Made by a program: the position numbers and the translations under genes. A stretch of 64,000 bases of DNA, from the NCBI GenBank assembly GCA_902805475.1, contig CADCSX010000006.1:558001-622000 (forward strand), given 5' to 3'. The notes below the pieces were generated by a model. It saw nothing but the letters and a program-made list of their open reading frames with translations, was not told the DNA's origin and searched no databases. Position 1 is the first letter of the stretch. Each line of letters opens with the position of its first letter. Source of the stretch: Entonaema liquescens (Eukaryota > Ascomycota > Sordariomycetes > Xylariales > Xylariaceae). Positions 24,523-36,944 of this stretch are shown here, piece after piece.

Positions 24523-25906
24523 CTAGGCCTTGACAACCAGTTTCTTCCCCGTGACGACTATCCGTAGCATACCAATAAGCATAGCTGTCCCCATGAAAAT
24601 GAAGCCAGCAAACAGTTGGATCCCAAAATAACTACCTGTAGCCTTGAGGATACTACCCCCAATGGGAGCTCCAACTAATGAGGCACCACCGTTTAACATC
24701 GACGACATGCCCATTCGAGTTCCCAACCGGGAGAGATCAGTGGTGAACGAGGTTAGCACCACTGCTGGTAACGCCACAATCCCACCAGTAAAGAAGCCAT
24801 AGAAGACTGCGAATGCAATATTCCCTGCTCCAGAGTTGGTATTGATCCAAGCAAACACCGTTATGCCAGCCAAAAATACACTAAGGAAGAAAGTATGAAT
24901 CGGGCCGATGTGATTTGCTATGAGAGACGGAGTCAGTCTACCCAAAACCGAGGCAGCGTTAAGTATGGCAACTAGATATAAGGCGACAGCCTGACCCTCT
25001 AGACCATGATGTAGGGCGTAACTTTGTAGGTAAAAGATCGGGGAGAAGAATGCTATGTAACTCAGAGCCATGCCAGCGCAATAAATGAGATAGGAAGGCT
25101 CGCGAAGTGCTGCGGTGTCGAGTAGGGACCGGACTTTGGTGGCAGAAGTACGTCTGCGGAGGACCACGAGAGGTATTATAGTTGTGGCAAAGTATGTGAA
25201 TCCCATGATGCGAGTTGTCCAGCCGAAACCGACACGGGACAAAAGGCCTTGGAACATAAGGGCATATATAACGCCACCAAAACTACTGCCGCTGGTAACA
25301 ATGCCCATTGCAAGAGGCTTGCGTTCGTAAAAGTACTCTGGGATGATGGCCACCGATGGGATGAATAGACATCCCGCACCTACACCGATACATACAGCCT
25401 GAGCAAGCATCACTTGCCAGTATTCCGTACAGATGCCGATTAGCATCATACCGAGAGTCATTAAAACTGATCCCAAGATGAGGAGAGATCTGAGGAAGCC
25501 AGCATCATACAACGGACCACTAACGACACCGACGGCCAAAAGCAAGAAAGATTGAAGTGATCCGATCCATGATATGTCTGAAGGCGACATATGCTGAAGT
25601 AACTCATTCTCATAATAAGTTTGATACACCCCAAAGGTATTTATTGTGCCCCTACATTATATCTAATTAGCTGTTGCGAAAATGGGTTGAGGGCGCCTCT
25701 GGATTCGCATACCAATGATTGAAGTAAAGGGCAAAGGAGCCGAGCACTTGAAGCCAAGCCACCAATCCACCATCCGGAGGTCCATCATTATCGGAGACAG
25801 CAACATCGGCGATTCTTAATCGAGGCTTCTCCCCATCTGAGCTTCTGTCGGTCGGGGACAACTCTTTGTCGATAGTGACATCTAGAGGATCTGGATGCCT
25901 TGTCAT
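24523..25906 (-). CDS. MFS transporter, monocarboxylate-porter-like (MCT/Mch family)
   Basis: A membrane carrier of the major facilitator superfamily resembling fungal Mch/monocarboxylate permeases; the substrate cannot be predicted. Two exons, 25906-25713 and 25651-24523, are separated by a 61-bp intron (CAGCTAATTAG branch region). They give 440 residues. The N-terminal cytosolic tail of about 50 residues is acidic and ends in the family hallmark DGPPDGGLVAWLQVLG, where the first membrane segment begins. About 12 hydrophobic segments follow, including LLILGSVLMTLGMMLIGI, IFYLQSYALHHG and the C-terminal YFGIQLFAGFIFMGTAMLIG. The family motif FGVYQTYYE is present right after the intron. No lesion. 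The neighbours give no pathway context. Confidence 0.85.
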
Positions 25907-27112
25907 ATTTCTAACTTGTTACTTATGTCCCTTCTTCTGAAAACTGGAAAGTCGACAAGGAAAGATAGTATAAACATAAACGGATCTTAAATATAATAGA
26001 TATAAACTACGACACCGGAGATAGTTTTGGTGTAATTTACAACGTAACGGTAGAATACAAGGTAGCAGTCCGTTAGCAGTATTATAGCCGGTGAGTTCGA
26101 TTTCGGCTCGAATAGCTGGGCAATACGGCATTGACTAGGCCGAACTTCGGACTCCATATATAATCTAGTTTATGACATGGATGTTGGATAGGTATTTATA
26201 CGAAATCAAACATCTTCAAAATAAAAATAAATCATAAAACATTGCCTACGATATTTTATAAAGTCTTAAAGATTGTTTCTTAGTCAAGAAATCAGGCTTA
26301 TTAATTTTACTGGCGTTATGATACAAGTAACCGGGAGCTAATTCTCATACTCTTTATCTCCTATTTATCAGGACCCAACGCTTGTGACCAGGACTATACT
26401 ATTTTTATAGTTTAGTATAATAGTACCTATTATGAGACTAGAGATGAGCTTAAGAGTGGTACAGTACTGAAGTTTCTCTCTTTACATATGAATACACCCT
26501 CAAATCAAAGAATGTTCAGAAGTGGGTAAACAGTGCTTAATACTGTTAGCTCGGTAGGATATTAAATATTTCAATATCAAGGAATTCGATGCTGCAAAAA
26601 GCAAATGCAAGAATAAACCATATAGTCCTAATTATTGGGAACTTCGAACTGAACTGTCCAGTGCAAGAACTTGGAATGCCTCCAGAGTTTCTCTTGTGAG
26701 GTAAATCGAGCTATTTAGATCTAGGAAGATGCCATAAACTACTCCTAGATACCGGGGAATCAACAAGTAAAAGAGCGTACAACGATAGCATGATTTTAGA
26801 TACTACCTACAATCAGCTATTTTATACCTACCACATCAATGCTAACGGATCATCTTAGGAAAGTTTCCTACGCCATCAACCTTCCAGCTCTAGTAATCAC
26901 AGGTCGTCCGAACTCAGCATTTTGTTTTCATTTTGCTGGTTTACACATTTCATATTTGTGTTTATTACCTATATGACTTATTTCATTTTCCTACCTTGGA
27001 CGAGACAGTCTGAGATCCACCTTAGTGTATTACCTGCCTGAACACGTCGTACCGTCCTGCCAACGACTCAGAGCCTAGACTTTTCCTCCAGCTGCCAAGC
27101 CGGCTCTGACCT
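25907..27112. other. AT-rich gene-free interval
   Basis: About 1.2 kb between the MFS transporter promoter and the 3' end of the isomerase gene. It is very AT-rich. An inverted pair around ACTATACTATTTTTATAGTTTAGTATA (26390-26421) could fold into a hairpin. No coding sequence was recognised. Confidence 0.35.
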
Positions 27113-28913
27113 TCAAGCACTCGCGAACTTCTTGAACGCGCCGATAAGGCTACCCGTGCTAGCGTCGTGGCCTTCGCCGTTGCCAGGCTCGTCCAGCTCC
27201 TTGAGGATCTTCTTGGCGAGGACCTTGCCGAGCTCGACACCCCACTGGTCAAAAGAGTTGATGTCCCAGATGGCTCCCTCGGTAAAGGTGAGGTGTTCGT
27301 AGTAGACGATCAGAGCACCCAGTTCGGCGGGGCCAATTACATCGCTTACCAAGATGCTTGTGGTGGGTCGGTTGCCAAGGAATATCTTGTGAGGTACAAG
27401 CTCGTCAGGTGTACCTTCGCTCTTGACCTGCTCGGCTGTCTTACCGATCATAAGAGCCTCAGCTTGCGCAAAGTAGTTGGATGCCAACATTTTCTGGTGT
27501 AAGTTGTTGGAGATGGGGTTGTGGGACTTGGCGGCGAGAATGAAGTCGGTGGGGATCAGCTTGGTACCTTGGTGGACAAGCTGGAAGAATGAATGTTGGG
27601 CGTTGGTGCAGGGCTCGCCGAAGAGGATGGGACCGGTGGTATACTTGGCAGGTGATCCGTCCGAGGTGATGGTTTTGCCGTTCGATTCCATAGAAAGCTG
27701 CTGTAGATAAGCAGGGAAGCGGTGCAGGTACTGGTCGAAGCTATATTGTTGTCAGTAAGATGGGTATAAAACATTGGATGCTGGGTCGGAAAAACTTACG
27801 GTGCAACCAAGTGTGTTTGCGCAGCGAAGAAGTCGCTGTACCAAACACTCAGTAAGCCACCAAGGACGGGGATGTTGTCTTTGAGAGGAGTTTCCCGGAA
27901 GTGTTTGTCCATTGCATGCGCACCACCCAAGAACTTGTGGAAGTTGTCGTAGCCGATGTATAGAGCAACACTAAGGCCGATGGCACTCCAGACCGAATAT
28001 CGACCACCAACCCAGCTCTCAAAGCCAAACATGTTCTTGCTGTCGATACCAAATTTCGTGACTTCAGCCTCGTTGGTAGACAGTGCGACGAAGTGCTTCG
28101 CAATTTCGCCCTTGTTGCCCGTCTTCTCGAGGAACCATGACTTTGCGGTGTTTGCGTTTGTGGTAGTCTCAGCGGTAGTGAAAGTCTTGGAGGCGACAAG
28201 GAAGAGTGTCGTCTCGGGGTCGGAGTTGGCGAGGGCTTCGGCCAAGTGAGTGCCATCGATGTTGGAAACGAAGTGTAGGGTCATGTCTTTGGCACCGTAG
28301 TGCTTCAGAGCTTCGGTAACCATGACAGGTCCGCTAATATATTGTTAGAAGAGAATGGTACACCTTCGTAGAGGAAGTTTGCAATCATGGACCAGCGTAA
28401 TGGTTATACTTACAGATCAGAACCACCAATACCGATGTTGATAATGGTAGTTAGCTTCTTGCCCGTGTATCCCTTCCACTCTCCGCTCCTAACTTGCTCG
28501 GAGAATTCCTTCATGTGCTGCAGGACCTCGTTTACGCCGCCCTTGGTGTTCATGACGTCTTGTCCATCCACCTTCATCTCCCAGCCGCCCACATTGCGCA
28601 ATGCCGTGTGGTAGACAGCTCGGTTCTCGGTGAAGTTGATCTTCTCGCCAGCAAACATAGCATCGCGCTTCTTCTCGAGGCCAGCCTCCTGTGCGAGCTT
28701 TACTAGTAGGTCGATCGTCTCTTCAGTAATAAGGTTCTTGCTGAAATCAAATAGGATATCCGTGCCAGAGACGCTGTTGTGGAAAGTCTTGCTGAATTTT
28801 TGGAAACGAGCCGGGTCATTGGCGAAGGCATCTTTCAAAACGAAGGTCTTGCCTTCAGTCTTGTAGTGGTTTTCTAGGGAGGCCCAAGTGGGCAAAGAAA
28901 CTGCTTGAGGCAT
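27113..28913 (-). CDS. PGI1: Glucose-6-phosphate isomerase
   Basis: This cytosolic glycolytic and gluconeogenic enzyme interconverts glucose 6-phosphate and fructose 6-phosphate. Three exons, 28913-28414, 28333-27800 and 27740-27113, with 80- and 59-bp introns give 553 residues, exactly the usual length. The first PGI signature is seen as GGRYSVWSAIGL in exon 2 and the second as FDQWGVELGK in exon 3. The sugar-phosphate binding stretches INIGIGGSDLGP (across intron 1) and VASKTFTTAETTTNA are intact. The C-terminus ends FKKFASA. The product feeds mannitol synthesis by MtlD encoded on the same strand. Tandem 8-bp repeats lie about 225-270 bp upstream. No lesion. Confidence 0.96.
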
Positions 28914-29136
28914 CTTTGCTTTGAGGGTTGATGATGGACTGGAAGAAGAAACGAGGGTATACTGATGCTAACTGCGTCAAGCAGGTCCGTGGTTAGTATA
29001 TTGTTTTTTTTTTATAATGAAGCTACCCAAGGTAGAATGTCAAGAGAGAGAAAATAAAATAAAAAATGGTTGTATAGTATGCGTGTATTATATATATCGA
29101 TGGGATTATGGGATTAATGGCGCGGGGTGAAGTCAT

Positions 29137-29184
29137 GCTGTAATGCTGTAATGCTGTAATGCTGTAATGCGATAATGCGATAAT
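29137..29184. repeat. Tandem 8-bp repeat upstream of PGI1 (GCTGTAAT x4, GCGATAAT x2)
   Basis: Six consecutive 8-bp units, four GCTGTAAT and two GCGATAAT, in the isomerase promoter. The unit is nearly that of the repeat upstream of mtlD, read on the opposite strand. Confidence 0.85.
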
Positions 29185-30417
29185 GCGGACGGCGGGGCAA
29201 TCCGTAGAAAGTTATGTCACAATCGTGTTTCACTTACATCGGAAAGAGTTCAACAACTTATGCGTTCCTCAAATATTCGTAAACTCGCAGAGAAAATCGC
29301 AGAGTTAGTGATTTATACAAAGTCTGTATATAAATAAATGCCTCTAGGTAAATTAACCTTTGTAGGTGTTTGTTCTTCTTGGAAGGAGAGCTACCTGTAT
29401 ATATGGTGGGGTTAAAAAGTGGATGAGTGAGCGCCATTTTGACATTTCTTGGAAGCTTCCACCTTAACTAGTACTTGAATGGTACCTCCGTCAGGTACCT
29501 AAAACTATTTAGATTTCCATAAGCTACTACCTACCTACCTAACAAAAGGTAACAAGGTCATCCCATCTACCCCGCGCTAGTGACGTGATGCTTATGGTAT
29601 AGACCGGGTAGCTGCGGAACGGTGCATATATATGTATGTATTTCGCGCGTGAAAGCAAGGTGCGATATACTCGGGCTGACAAAATTTATCCCGTGTAACC
29701 ACGTGAGGCGGGTCCGGCAATCTCGGCGTCTTTCACTCTTCGCTTCCATCAAGCTAAAGTACCTTTTATGTAGTCGGTGGTATCGGACCTATTAGCCATG
29801 AGGTGCCGGCTAACTCCGACGTATTAGTAGGTATTGTGTTTAATTCCAGTTTCTTTATTGCCTCTTATATTTACTAACGATTACGATAAGAGAGGTATCC
29901 CTCTAGTGCTATGACCGGGGGGAATAGTAAGCAAGCTTCGGGTAAAATTAAGAACCCGATATCCTGTAGCAGTACGAATCTATTGAAATATTATAAGCGA
30001 CACAGCATTCACTTCACGGAGCAGGGCGATAAATAATACGATAAAGTATTGGCAATGGGCGTCTTTTCCTCGGCCTCAATCTCGTCTATCTACAGAGTTG
30101 TCGTCTCCTTTTGAGATCCCAGAAAGTGCAAACTCGGAGGCATCGTCAATAACTCATGCCAAACTCCATATGAAAGTGCTTCTAGGCTGGTCCAGAATCC
30201 GGTAATATATCGCAACAGCAATAGCAACAGTAACACAACGCAGGACACCGTCACCACATGTGTATCTCACATCCAGTGTTTCCAGTTACAAACTACACCG
30301 ACTTGTGTGCTCTACCAATTTCCATCTTGTAAGTCAATCTTCCAGTCGCGAATCCAGGCGTATGTCGTTACATCGCCATGGCCTAAAGGGTGCATACGGT
30401 AAGAGACGATCATATGC
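29185..30417. other. Gene-free interval between PGI1 promoter and SCH9 3' end
   Basis: No coding sequence was recognised. It includes CTACCTACCTACCTAAC at about 29526-29541, a variant of the dispersed TACCTAGGTAGG motif. The right end is the 3' flank of the kinase gene. Confidence 0.35.
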
Positions 30418-32576
30418 TTATCGCCTATCTTGGATACTGCCGACGAACGACGGGTCCTTAACGCTGCCGCCAGCATCGCCAAGTCCTGCGATCGGTCTGT
30501 TATAACTGAAACCTGCAAACTGATTTTGCATCGTCTCTGATAATACTGGTCCCTCGACATATGAATCTTGGGGGGCCTCCGAGGTAAATTCAGGATCAAA
30601 ATTCTTCGTGTCGAGAGCATCGGCCTAGGTTAGGATTAGAGGTTAGAGCTCGAAAAGTGAAACACAGGTATCTGAAATACTTACAACACTGGGCTTGAAA
30701 GTAGGCTCATATTTGCGCTGCAACAACTTGCGCCAGTCGATGGCGTGGAAGAAGGGATGAGCCTTGATCTCGGCGCTGCCCGCAGCTCCTAAACGCTCCT
30801 CTGGGTTGCGGTTGAGGAGCTTGGAGAGAAGGTCCTTGGCCGCGGGAGGTACAACATCCGCACTGGGGAAATGTAAGGGCTCCGACAAAATCTTACGGTA
30901 CATCTCGTTAGTATTCTCGTCATAAAATGGCGGGAGACCCGTAAGCATCTCGTAGAGGAGAACTCCTAGTGTCCACCAATCTACTGTCTTGTTATAGCCC
31001 TTCCCCATAAGAAGTTCCGGTGCCAGGTATTCGGGCGTGCCGCAGAACGTATTAGTTCTGTCTTCGTCCTTCATATCTAGTTTGCAAAGACCGAAATCGC
31101 AAAGAGCAATGTGGCCTTGGTAATCGAGTAGAATGTTCTCGGGTTTCAAGTCTCGGTAGATAACGTTGAACCCGTGAAGGCACTCTAGAGCGCAAAGTAG
31201 CTCGGCTGTGTAGAATCGTGCCCGGTTGACATCGAATCTCTGTTCCTTCTGGAGATGATGAAACAGCTCTCCACCATTGACAAAAGCTAACACAAAGTAA
31301 AGCTTCTCTGGAGACTGGAAGGTGAACTTTAGAGGCACGATGAAGGGATTGTTAATCTGCGCCAGCACAGATCTTTCGGCTAGAGTATGCGCAACCTCGG
31401 ACCTCGAAATAATGTGGGCTTTACGAATCGTCTTGAGTGCGTAGATTCGATTGGTATCCTTCTTGCGAACCTGCATGACTTTGCCAAAACTACCCTTACC
31501 AACGACCTTGAGTAGTTCGAAGTCTTCGATCTTAAGCTTGCCCGCCCGGTTCTCAACATATTCCACACCGATCTTGAGCTTACCGGAGCCATACTGCACG
31601 TCAACCCAATCGACGCCGGTATGTCCCAGCTCGCGTTCTCGGTTCTGGAATTCGGCCGCGGCCTTCTCGCGATCCTTCTTGCTAGCTTTGGGATCTTCAA
31701 CGAAGGTATGTTTTTCCTCAAACCTAGGGTTGATTCGTACAACTCCCAGGAAGATATCTTGACTTCGACCGGATCCTGGTGGCGCAGTAGGGTTACGCAT
31801 ATATAAATGTACATTCAACTCTGTCACTCGAGACACATCGAACTTGTACTGGGTGTTATCACCAGCCCACAAGGGGTTTTCCGGGTTACCGGAGACCGAG
31901 TTGACGAAAACCTGGACCTTATCAAAATCCAACAATGCGTACGGCAGATATTTGCTAGAAATCCGACCGTGGTTAGAAGGTATACCAGTGAAACCCCCTC
32001 CCGATGTTTGGGGCCGGCCGTTCGAGTAGGAACCTGCTACCGCTCGTTGAGAGGATCCTGGTCGTGCGGAACTGGAACTAAGGGCATTCCCTGTTGACAT
32101 GGAGCCTTGGCCATGTTGAGAGAATGCATTGCGATGCTGTTCGGGGAGAGCAAAATTCTGGCCTTCGTGTAGAGTTACGACGAGAATACCGGGTTTCGGA
32201 GGTTTTACGACAGGTTCTTGTACCATGTGTTCCGAAGCAGCTGTAAGGAGGGATATGTGAGCAACTTTCCCCGAAAATATGGTATGCATTGGTTACAAAC
32301 CGATGGCATTATCACTGGGAGTAGGAGTGGCGGATGTTGGGATGGGACTCTTTTCATCCTTTTCCGTGATTGTAGACGTAGAAGGATTTCGGGAGAAGGT
32401 ATTCGCAAGGGGCCCTAGATGGGTATCCTTTAACTCTGATGAGACGTCGTGTTAGCAAGAACCGCATACGATCGTCGTGCATCTGAAAGAGAAGAAGCGA
32501 AGCTTGGGACTAAAAAAGAAACTATTCGAGCAAAGCTCGTGATTAAATACTCACTCTTGGTAAGCTTCCACGACAT
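30418..32576 (-). CDS. SCH9: AGC-family protein kinase with C2 domain, Sch9 type
   Basis: Sch9-type kinases act downstream of TORC1 in nutrient signalling, growth and stress resistance. I model four exons: 32576-32555 (MSWKLTK), 32435-32301, 32240-30685 and 30624-30418, giving 639 residues. After a Ser/Thr/Pro-rich N-terminus a C2 domain spans roughly residues 75-270. The kinase starts near residue 290 (FELLKVVGKGSFGKV), with the catalytic Lys in YALKTIRK, the loop YRDLKPEN, DFGLCK and the activation segment TNTFCGTPEYLAPE. The AGC C-terminal tail is split by the last 60-bp intron and ends with the hydrophobic motif FAGFSYNRP, whose Ser/Thr is the expected TORC1-linked site. All exon junctions keep frame. 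No lesion. Confidence 0.92.
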
Positions 32577-34534
32577 TTTCCAACGGTTCCCCTTATGACG
32601 GGTTTTGGAAATAAACGTCAAGTAGGAGGAATAGGAGGAAGTCGGTGAAGGTAAAGGTCGCGCAACGAAAGGTCGGAGACCAGACGAGTTGTAAAAAGAG
32701 GAGATAGTATTTAGGTATTTAGGTATTTAGGTATCGAAGGGGGGAGAGAGGCGTTTCCTTATCGGCGGTTTAGGTACGATAATGATGACTGATGGCTGGC
32801 TACCAATGGCTAATGGCTGATGACCGATGGAGAGATAAAGAGAAATGTAGGTAGATAGTACAAAAGGTTAAAGATAAAAATAAAAAAATAAAAAAAGGGG
32901 GGGAAGAAGGAATCAAAAAAGGTGGCTGAGGAAGAAGCAATGATGTCGAATTTCTACTTAGGACGGACTTTCAAGTTGGGTTGATCATCAATCAATTAGA
33001 AAAGGTCAAAGATCTAAAAGTTGACCAGGTCAATGTTTCGGTTCATGGGCTTTTGCGCGGACCTACCCAGGGTGGGTTAAGAGAGGGGGGCGGTTTCGCC
33101 GTAGAAATAATTCAATCTTTAGCGTACGACAGGCGGCTGATACGACAAAAGGTAAGTAACTTTTTAGGGGTTTGTAGAAATTTATGGAGGGGTTTTGTCT
33201 GATTGTCTGACTGCTGTAAAGTTGGCGTTTTGACGGTATGGGGCACCCCTTATTAACGATAAGGTACCTCTAACAAAGTAGTTTACTACCTAGGTAGGTA
33301 TGGTTCATTTCGTAGAGCACAAAGGCGGGGTAGCACATGCGTGGTTTCCAGAAGTAAGACAACATTAAAGCCAAGCTGCCCCAAAGCAAGCCGTGGGCGC
33401 TGTAGGCTGTGCCTGTGTCTGTGCCTGTGATACCTTTATTTACATGTACCATATGTATTATCCCGGCCCGTATTCTATTTTTTTTTTAAGTTATTGAATA
33501 CGAACTTTATTTTATTCCTTGGATTCAATTCAACTCCTTGCGCCTCTAGAAATTTCTACTTGCCGCAATACAATCAAAGTCAGAACACACACCTTATACA
33601 CAATACACAGACACATCATACTTAAGGTACGTGATAATATTCATTACTAAGTACCTCATTAAGGAGTTTACACTAATCCACTTAGTCAATGGCCTTGACG
33701 ATGTTTAAGCGGAGCGTGGCGGAGCATCTTCAGGGGCTGCATCCAGGGCTGCCAGTTAAATTATCTCAAGCATCTCAGGCATCTCAGGCATTTCAGGCTG
33801 GTCCCCCTACTGGACGGCTGAGGATGTGTCTATTCTTGATACCGTTCTTGAAGTAAGTCCTTAAATTGCTTGCACTTACAAAATGAATACAACGGACGGA
33901 GACAGCTGCCGACGTCGCATATAGGACTCTTTTGTGTTATCTGTTGTCAACAAGCCCCCTAATTGTCTCAATCCTACCAAACAATTTCATCTTAAAATAC
34001 GGAGTATTTTTTTATGTGCTTGTTTACGAAGCCACAAATCGATACATTGTGACCATGATACTGTCTGAGAGTTATTCAAATAACTATATAATTCGACAAA
34101 GGGTAAGTTACTTGGTGAATCATTCCAAGAATTTATACAGGATTTATAATCTAGTTACATGTATTAATATTATACTTATTGGTAGTACCGTGTATTAGAC
34201 TAAACTGCTAGTTAGAAAACCTTAGTCCGGTTGCATCTTAAAAAGTCTAACCTAGAAGTTCATGTTAACGATATGCAGGGGTAATAAGAGGCCGCTTACA
34301 AGGGCACGACGCGCAAAACCTCAGCTCGTCCCGAACTACTGGAAACAATTCTAAATCACGTGATCGGTGTGGCGCAGTTATAGTAAATCTCTGGGGTCGA
34401 TAGCTTTGAAGAAACCTGTCCTCACTGTCGCTATACTTCTAAGTGAATAGAAAAATACATTTATTAAGCACTATGTCGTAGAGGTAGTCTCCCGGTCTCG
34501 ATTTGAGATAACCCGTAAAAAAAAATAACAAAAT
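32577..34534. other. Long promoter region of SCH9 and gene-free interval
   Basis: Upstream of the kinase are a triple TATTTAGG repeat (32707-32733), a CCAAT element (32803), A-rich runs near 32870-32897 and the motif TACCTAGGTAGGTA at 33287-33300. Around 33755-33800 is a 9-bp tandem repeat of GCATCTCAG. A 23-bp segment at 33140-33162 recurs with three mismatches at 34091-34113. There is no recognisable gene. Confidence 0.4.
33287..33300. repeat. Dispersed motif TACCTAGGTAGGTA, copy 3
   Basis: Third copy, about 710 bp upstream of the SCH9 start codon. Confidence 0.7.
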
Positions 34535-36656
34535 ATGGCACCTGTTCCTGAGATCCAAGAGCACGAAAAGCCACTTACAAATACAGACGCCGGCTATGTT
34601 GAAGATGGCGGCATCATGCTTGGCCACACAACATCGAAAGAGCCTCAGAACGTCAACACCCAAGGTGATGTCCAAACTACCCCAGGAGTTCCCTCAGAGG
34701 AACTTCGCAGATACATGGAAGGATGGAGACTATATGCTATGATATCCGCGTATGACCTCCAACGTTCAATTATATCTTAAATTTTCGCCTAACAAAACCT
34801 AGCCTATGTCTTTCTCTATTCCTATCGACGTTAGAAACGACAATAGTTAGTACATCGCTCCTCTCTATTACGAATGCTTTAGGAGGCTTCGAGCAGAGAG
34901 ATTGGGTAGTCACCTCCTATCTTATTACCTATACCGGTAGGATTATAACCCCGTAAATGTGTAGGTCATGTTGCTAACCCCCCAGGTCACAGGTTTCTTA
35001 GTCGTATATGCCAAGTTCAGCGATATACTAGGACGGAAACTATTGATATTGGTCGCAATAGCCTTCTTTACCGTCTTCTCGATCGTCTGCGGCTCAATAT
35101 CAGATATGACCCAGCTGTGCGTATACCAATCCTAGCAGAATGGCAATATAACGTGATGGAATGAATCATGACTAAACTGTATAGGATCGTATTTCGTGCT
35201 CTACAAGGAATTGGCGGCTCCGGGATCTATGCGATGGTAACATGTATCCAGCCTGAACTAGTCCCGCCTGAGAAATGGGGTAATATCATCGCAGTCGTCT
35301 CCCTAGTCTCTGTCCTCAGTTCTGTCCTTGGTCCTATACTCGGTGGTGCGATCAACAACAATTCGTCCTGGCGATGGGTCTTCCTTTTGAAGTAAACACG
35401 TCCTAACCTAAACTCGAAAGTTTTGAAGGTGGCTAACATCGAGAATAGCGCCCCGGCAGGAGTCGTTGCGACTGGTCTGATCGCTTTCGTTATGCCTGCT
35501 CAATTTCCGAACATCGACAACTCGGCAGGCTTGATGAGCTTTCACAGCAAGATATCGCGGGCATCGCTTCGTCGACTTGATATTATTGGAGCCGTGCTAT
35601 TATTATTTTCGTCCGCTCTAATCGTTTTCGCTTTCGAAGAAGCAGGGTCTCGATATAGTTGGCAAAGCCCAACAATTCTAAGCACCATAATCGTCGGTGG
35701 TATCCTATTTATTGGGTTCCTCGGATGGGAAGAAGTCGTCGATCGACCGAGAGCCGCTCAAGAACCAATCTTCCCTCTCCGGTTGATGAAGAGCCGCTTA
35801 GTTAGCTCACTTGTCATGTAAGAAGATCATTTTGACTTTGGGACTGCCTCCTTTTTTTAACATGGTTTAGAATTGCTTTTGCACGGGACCACCCTTTATG
35901 ACCGCTATAATTAACCTTCCGCAACGCTTTCAAGCGGTCGACGGGCTTAGCCCCTTTGAAGCTGGCACGCACCTTTTACCTCTCCTACTTGCCTCCCCGT
36001 TGCTACAATTGTCGCTGGACAGCTGGCTACAAGGTTCAAAGTGCCCCCTTTTATATCCTTCTCTTTGGCGCATCTATGCAACTATTAGGAATCGGACTCG
36101 CGAGTTCAGTTAAATTTGAAAGCGGCAACGCCATGTATGGATACGAGGTAATAATGGGCTTTGGTTTTGGAATGGGCCTCGTTTCATTGTTGATATACAC
36201 GCCAATGGTGGTCAAACGGTCTGACATGGGTAAGTCACCAACAGCTTCCAGAGCCATATAGACTAACTTTTTATACACCAGCTGTCGCCATGGGAGCAAT
36301 TACCCAGATCCGGGTGCTTGGGGGAACAATAGGGTTAGCCATCAGGTATGAAATCCACGTGAAATCAACGAAGGGCGGTTTAGTAACTTCAGAGCAGTGC
36401 GACGGTCCTCAATAACCACCTAGCATCCGCACTACCGAGCCTTCTTAGTCCAACGGATATCCAGCAGATCTCGGACTCTGTACAGTATATCAATACGCTC
36501 CCTGACGGAACCCGCGACGCAGTACGCCAAGTCTTCGCTGATGGTTTCAACACGCAGCTACGAGTTATGATGTATTTCAGCGTGGCGGTTTGGGTCTTTG
36601 CGGCGTCACTCTGGGAGCGTAAGTTGAGGAGCGCCGCTAAGGTCGAGGGCTATTGA
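34535..36656 (+). pseudogene. DHA2-type MFS drug/toxin exporter carrying three 1-bp deletions
   Basis: This is a 14-segment drug:H+ antiporter-2 family member. Eight exons can be read: 34535-34749, 34803-34936, 34993-35116, 35185-35391, 35449-35817, 35871-36229, 36282-36345 and 36398-36656, with introns of 52-68 bp. Motifs include LETTIVSTSL in segment 1, FSDILGRKLL (motif A), FRALQGIGGSG and the GPILGGAINNNSSWRWVF block (motif C region). In exon 6 the frame breaks three times by single missing bases, near 35885, 36000 and 36050, and is then restored, so the exon total is 1731 bp, still a multiple of three. If translated as is, the protein would end soon after segment 7-8. The remainder, up to WERKLRSAAKVEGY, is clean. 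Decay or assembly error remain open. Confidence 0.75.
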
Positions 36657-36944
36657 TTCCTTTCGTAGACACCACTCATACTGGTAAGTCGTGCAACATA
36701 TGCTTAATTTAATTGTGCAATCAACGTGTCCAATTGCAAGCTTACTATGAAGCAATTGATGTACAGATGCCTCTATCGTATATTTAACCAAGATTCTTAA
36801 TTTAGTGTTAGTCAATTTAGTAACACATTTTGATGTATTATTGGAAATTATATATAATAGTATTTAAATGACGCAACCCGATCCCTCTCAAGAACGCTCT
36901 CGCTTCTATCTCTAGCTCCTCTATCGATATTCTAGAACTATTAT
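36657..36944. other. Convergent 3' ends
   Basis: A 288-bp AT-rich spacer between two convergent genes, the DHA2 transporter and the LolT-like gene. It presumably holds both polyadenylation regions. Nothing else was seen. Confidence 0.4.
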
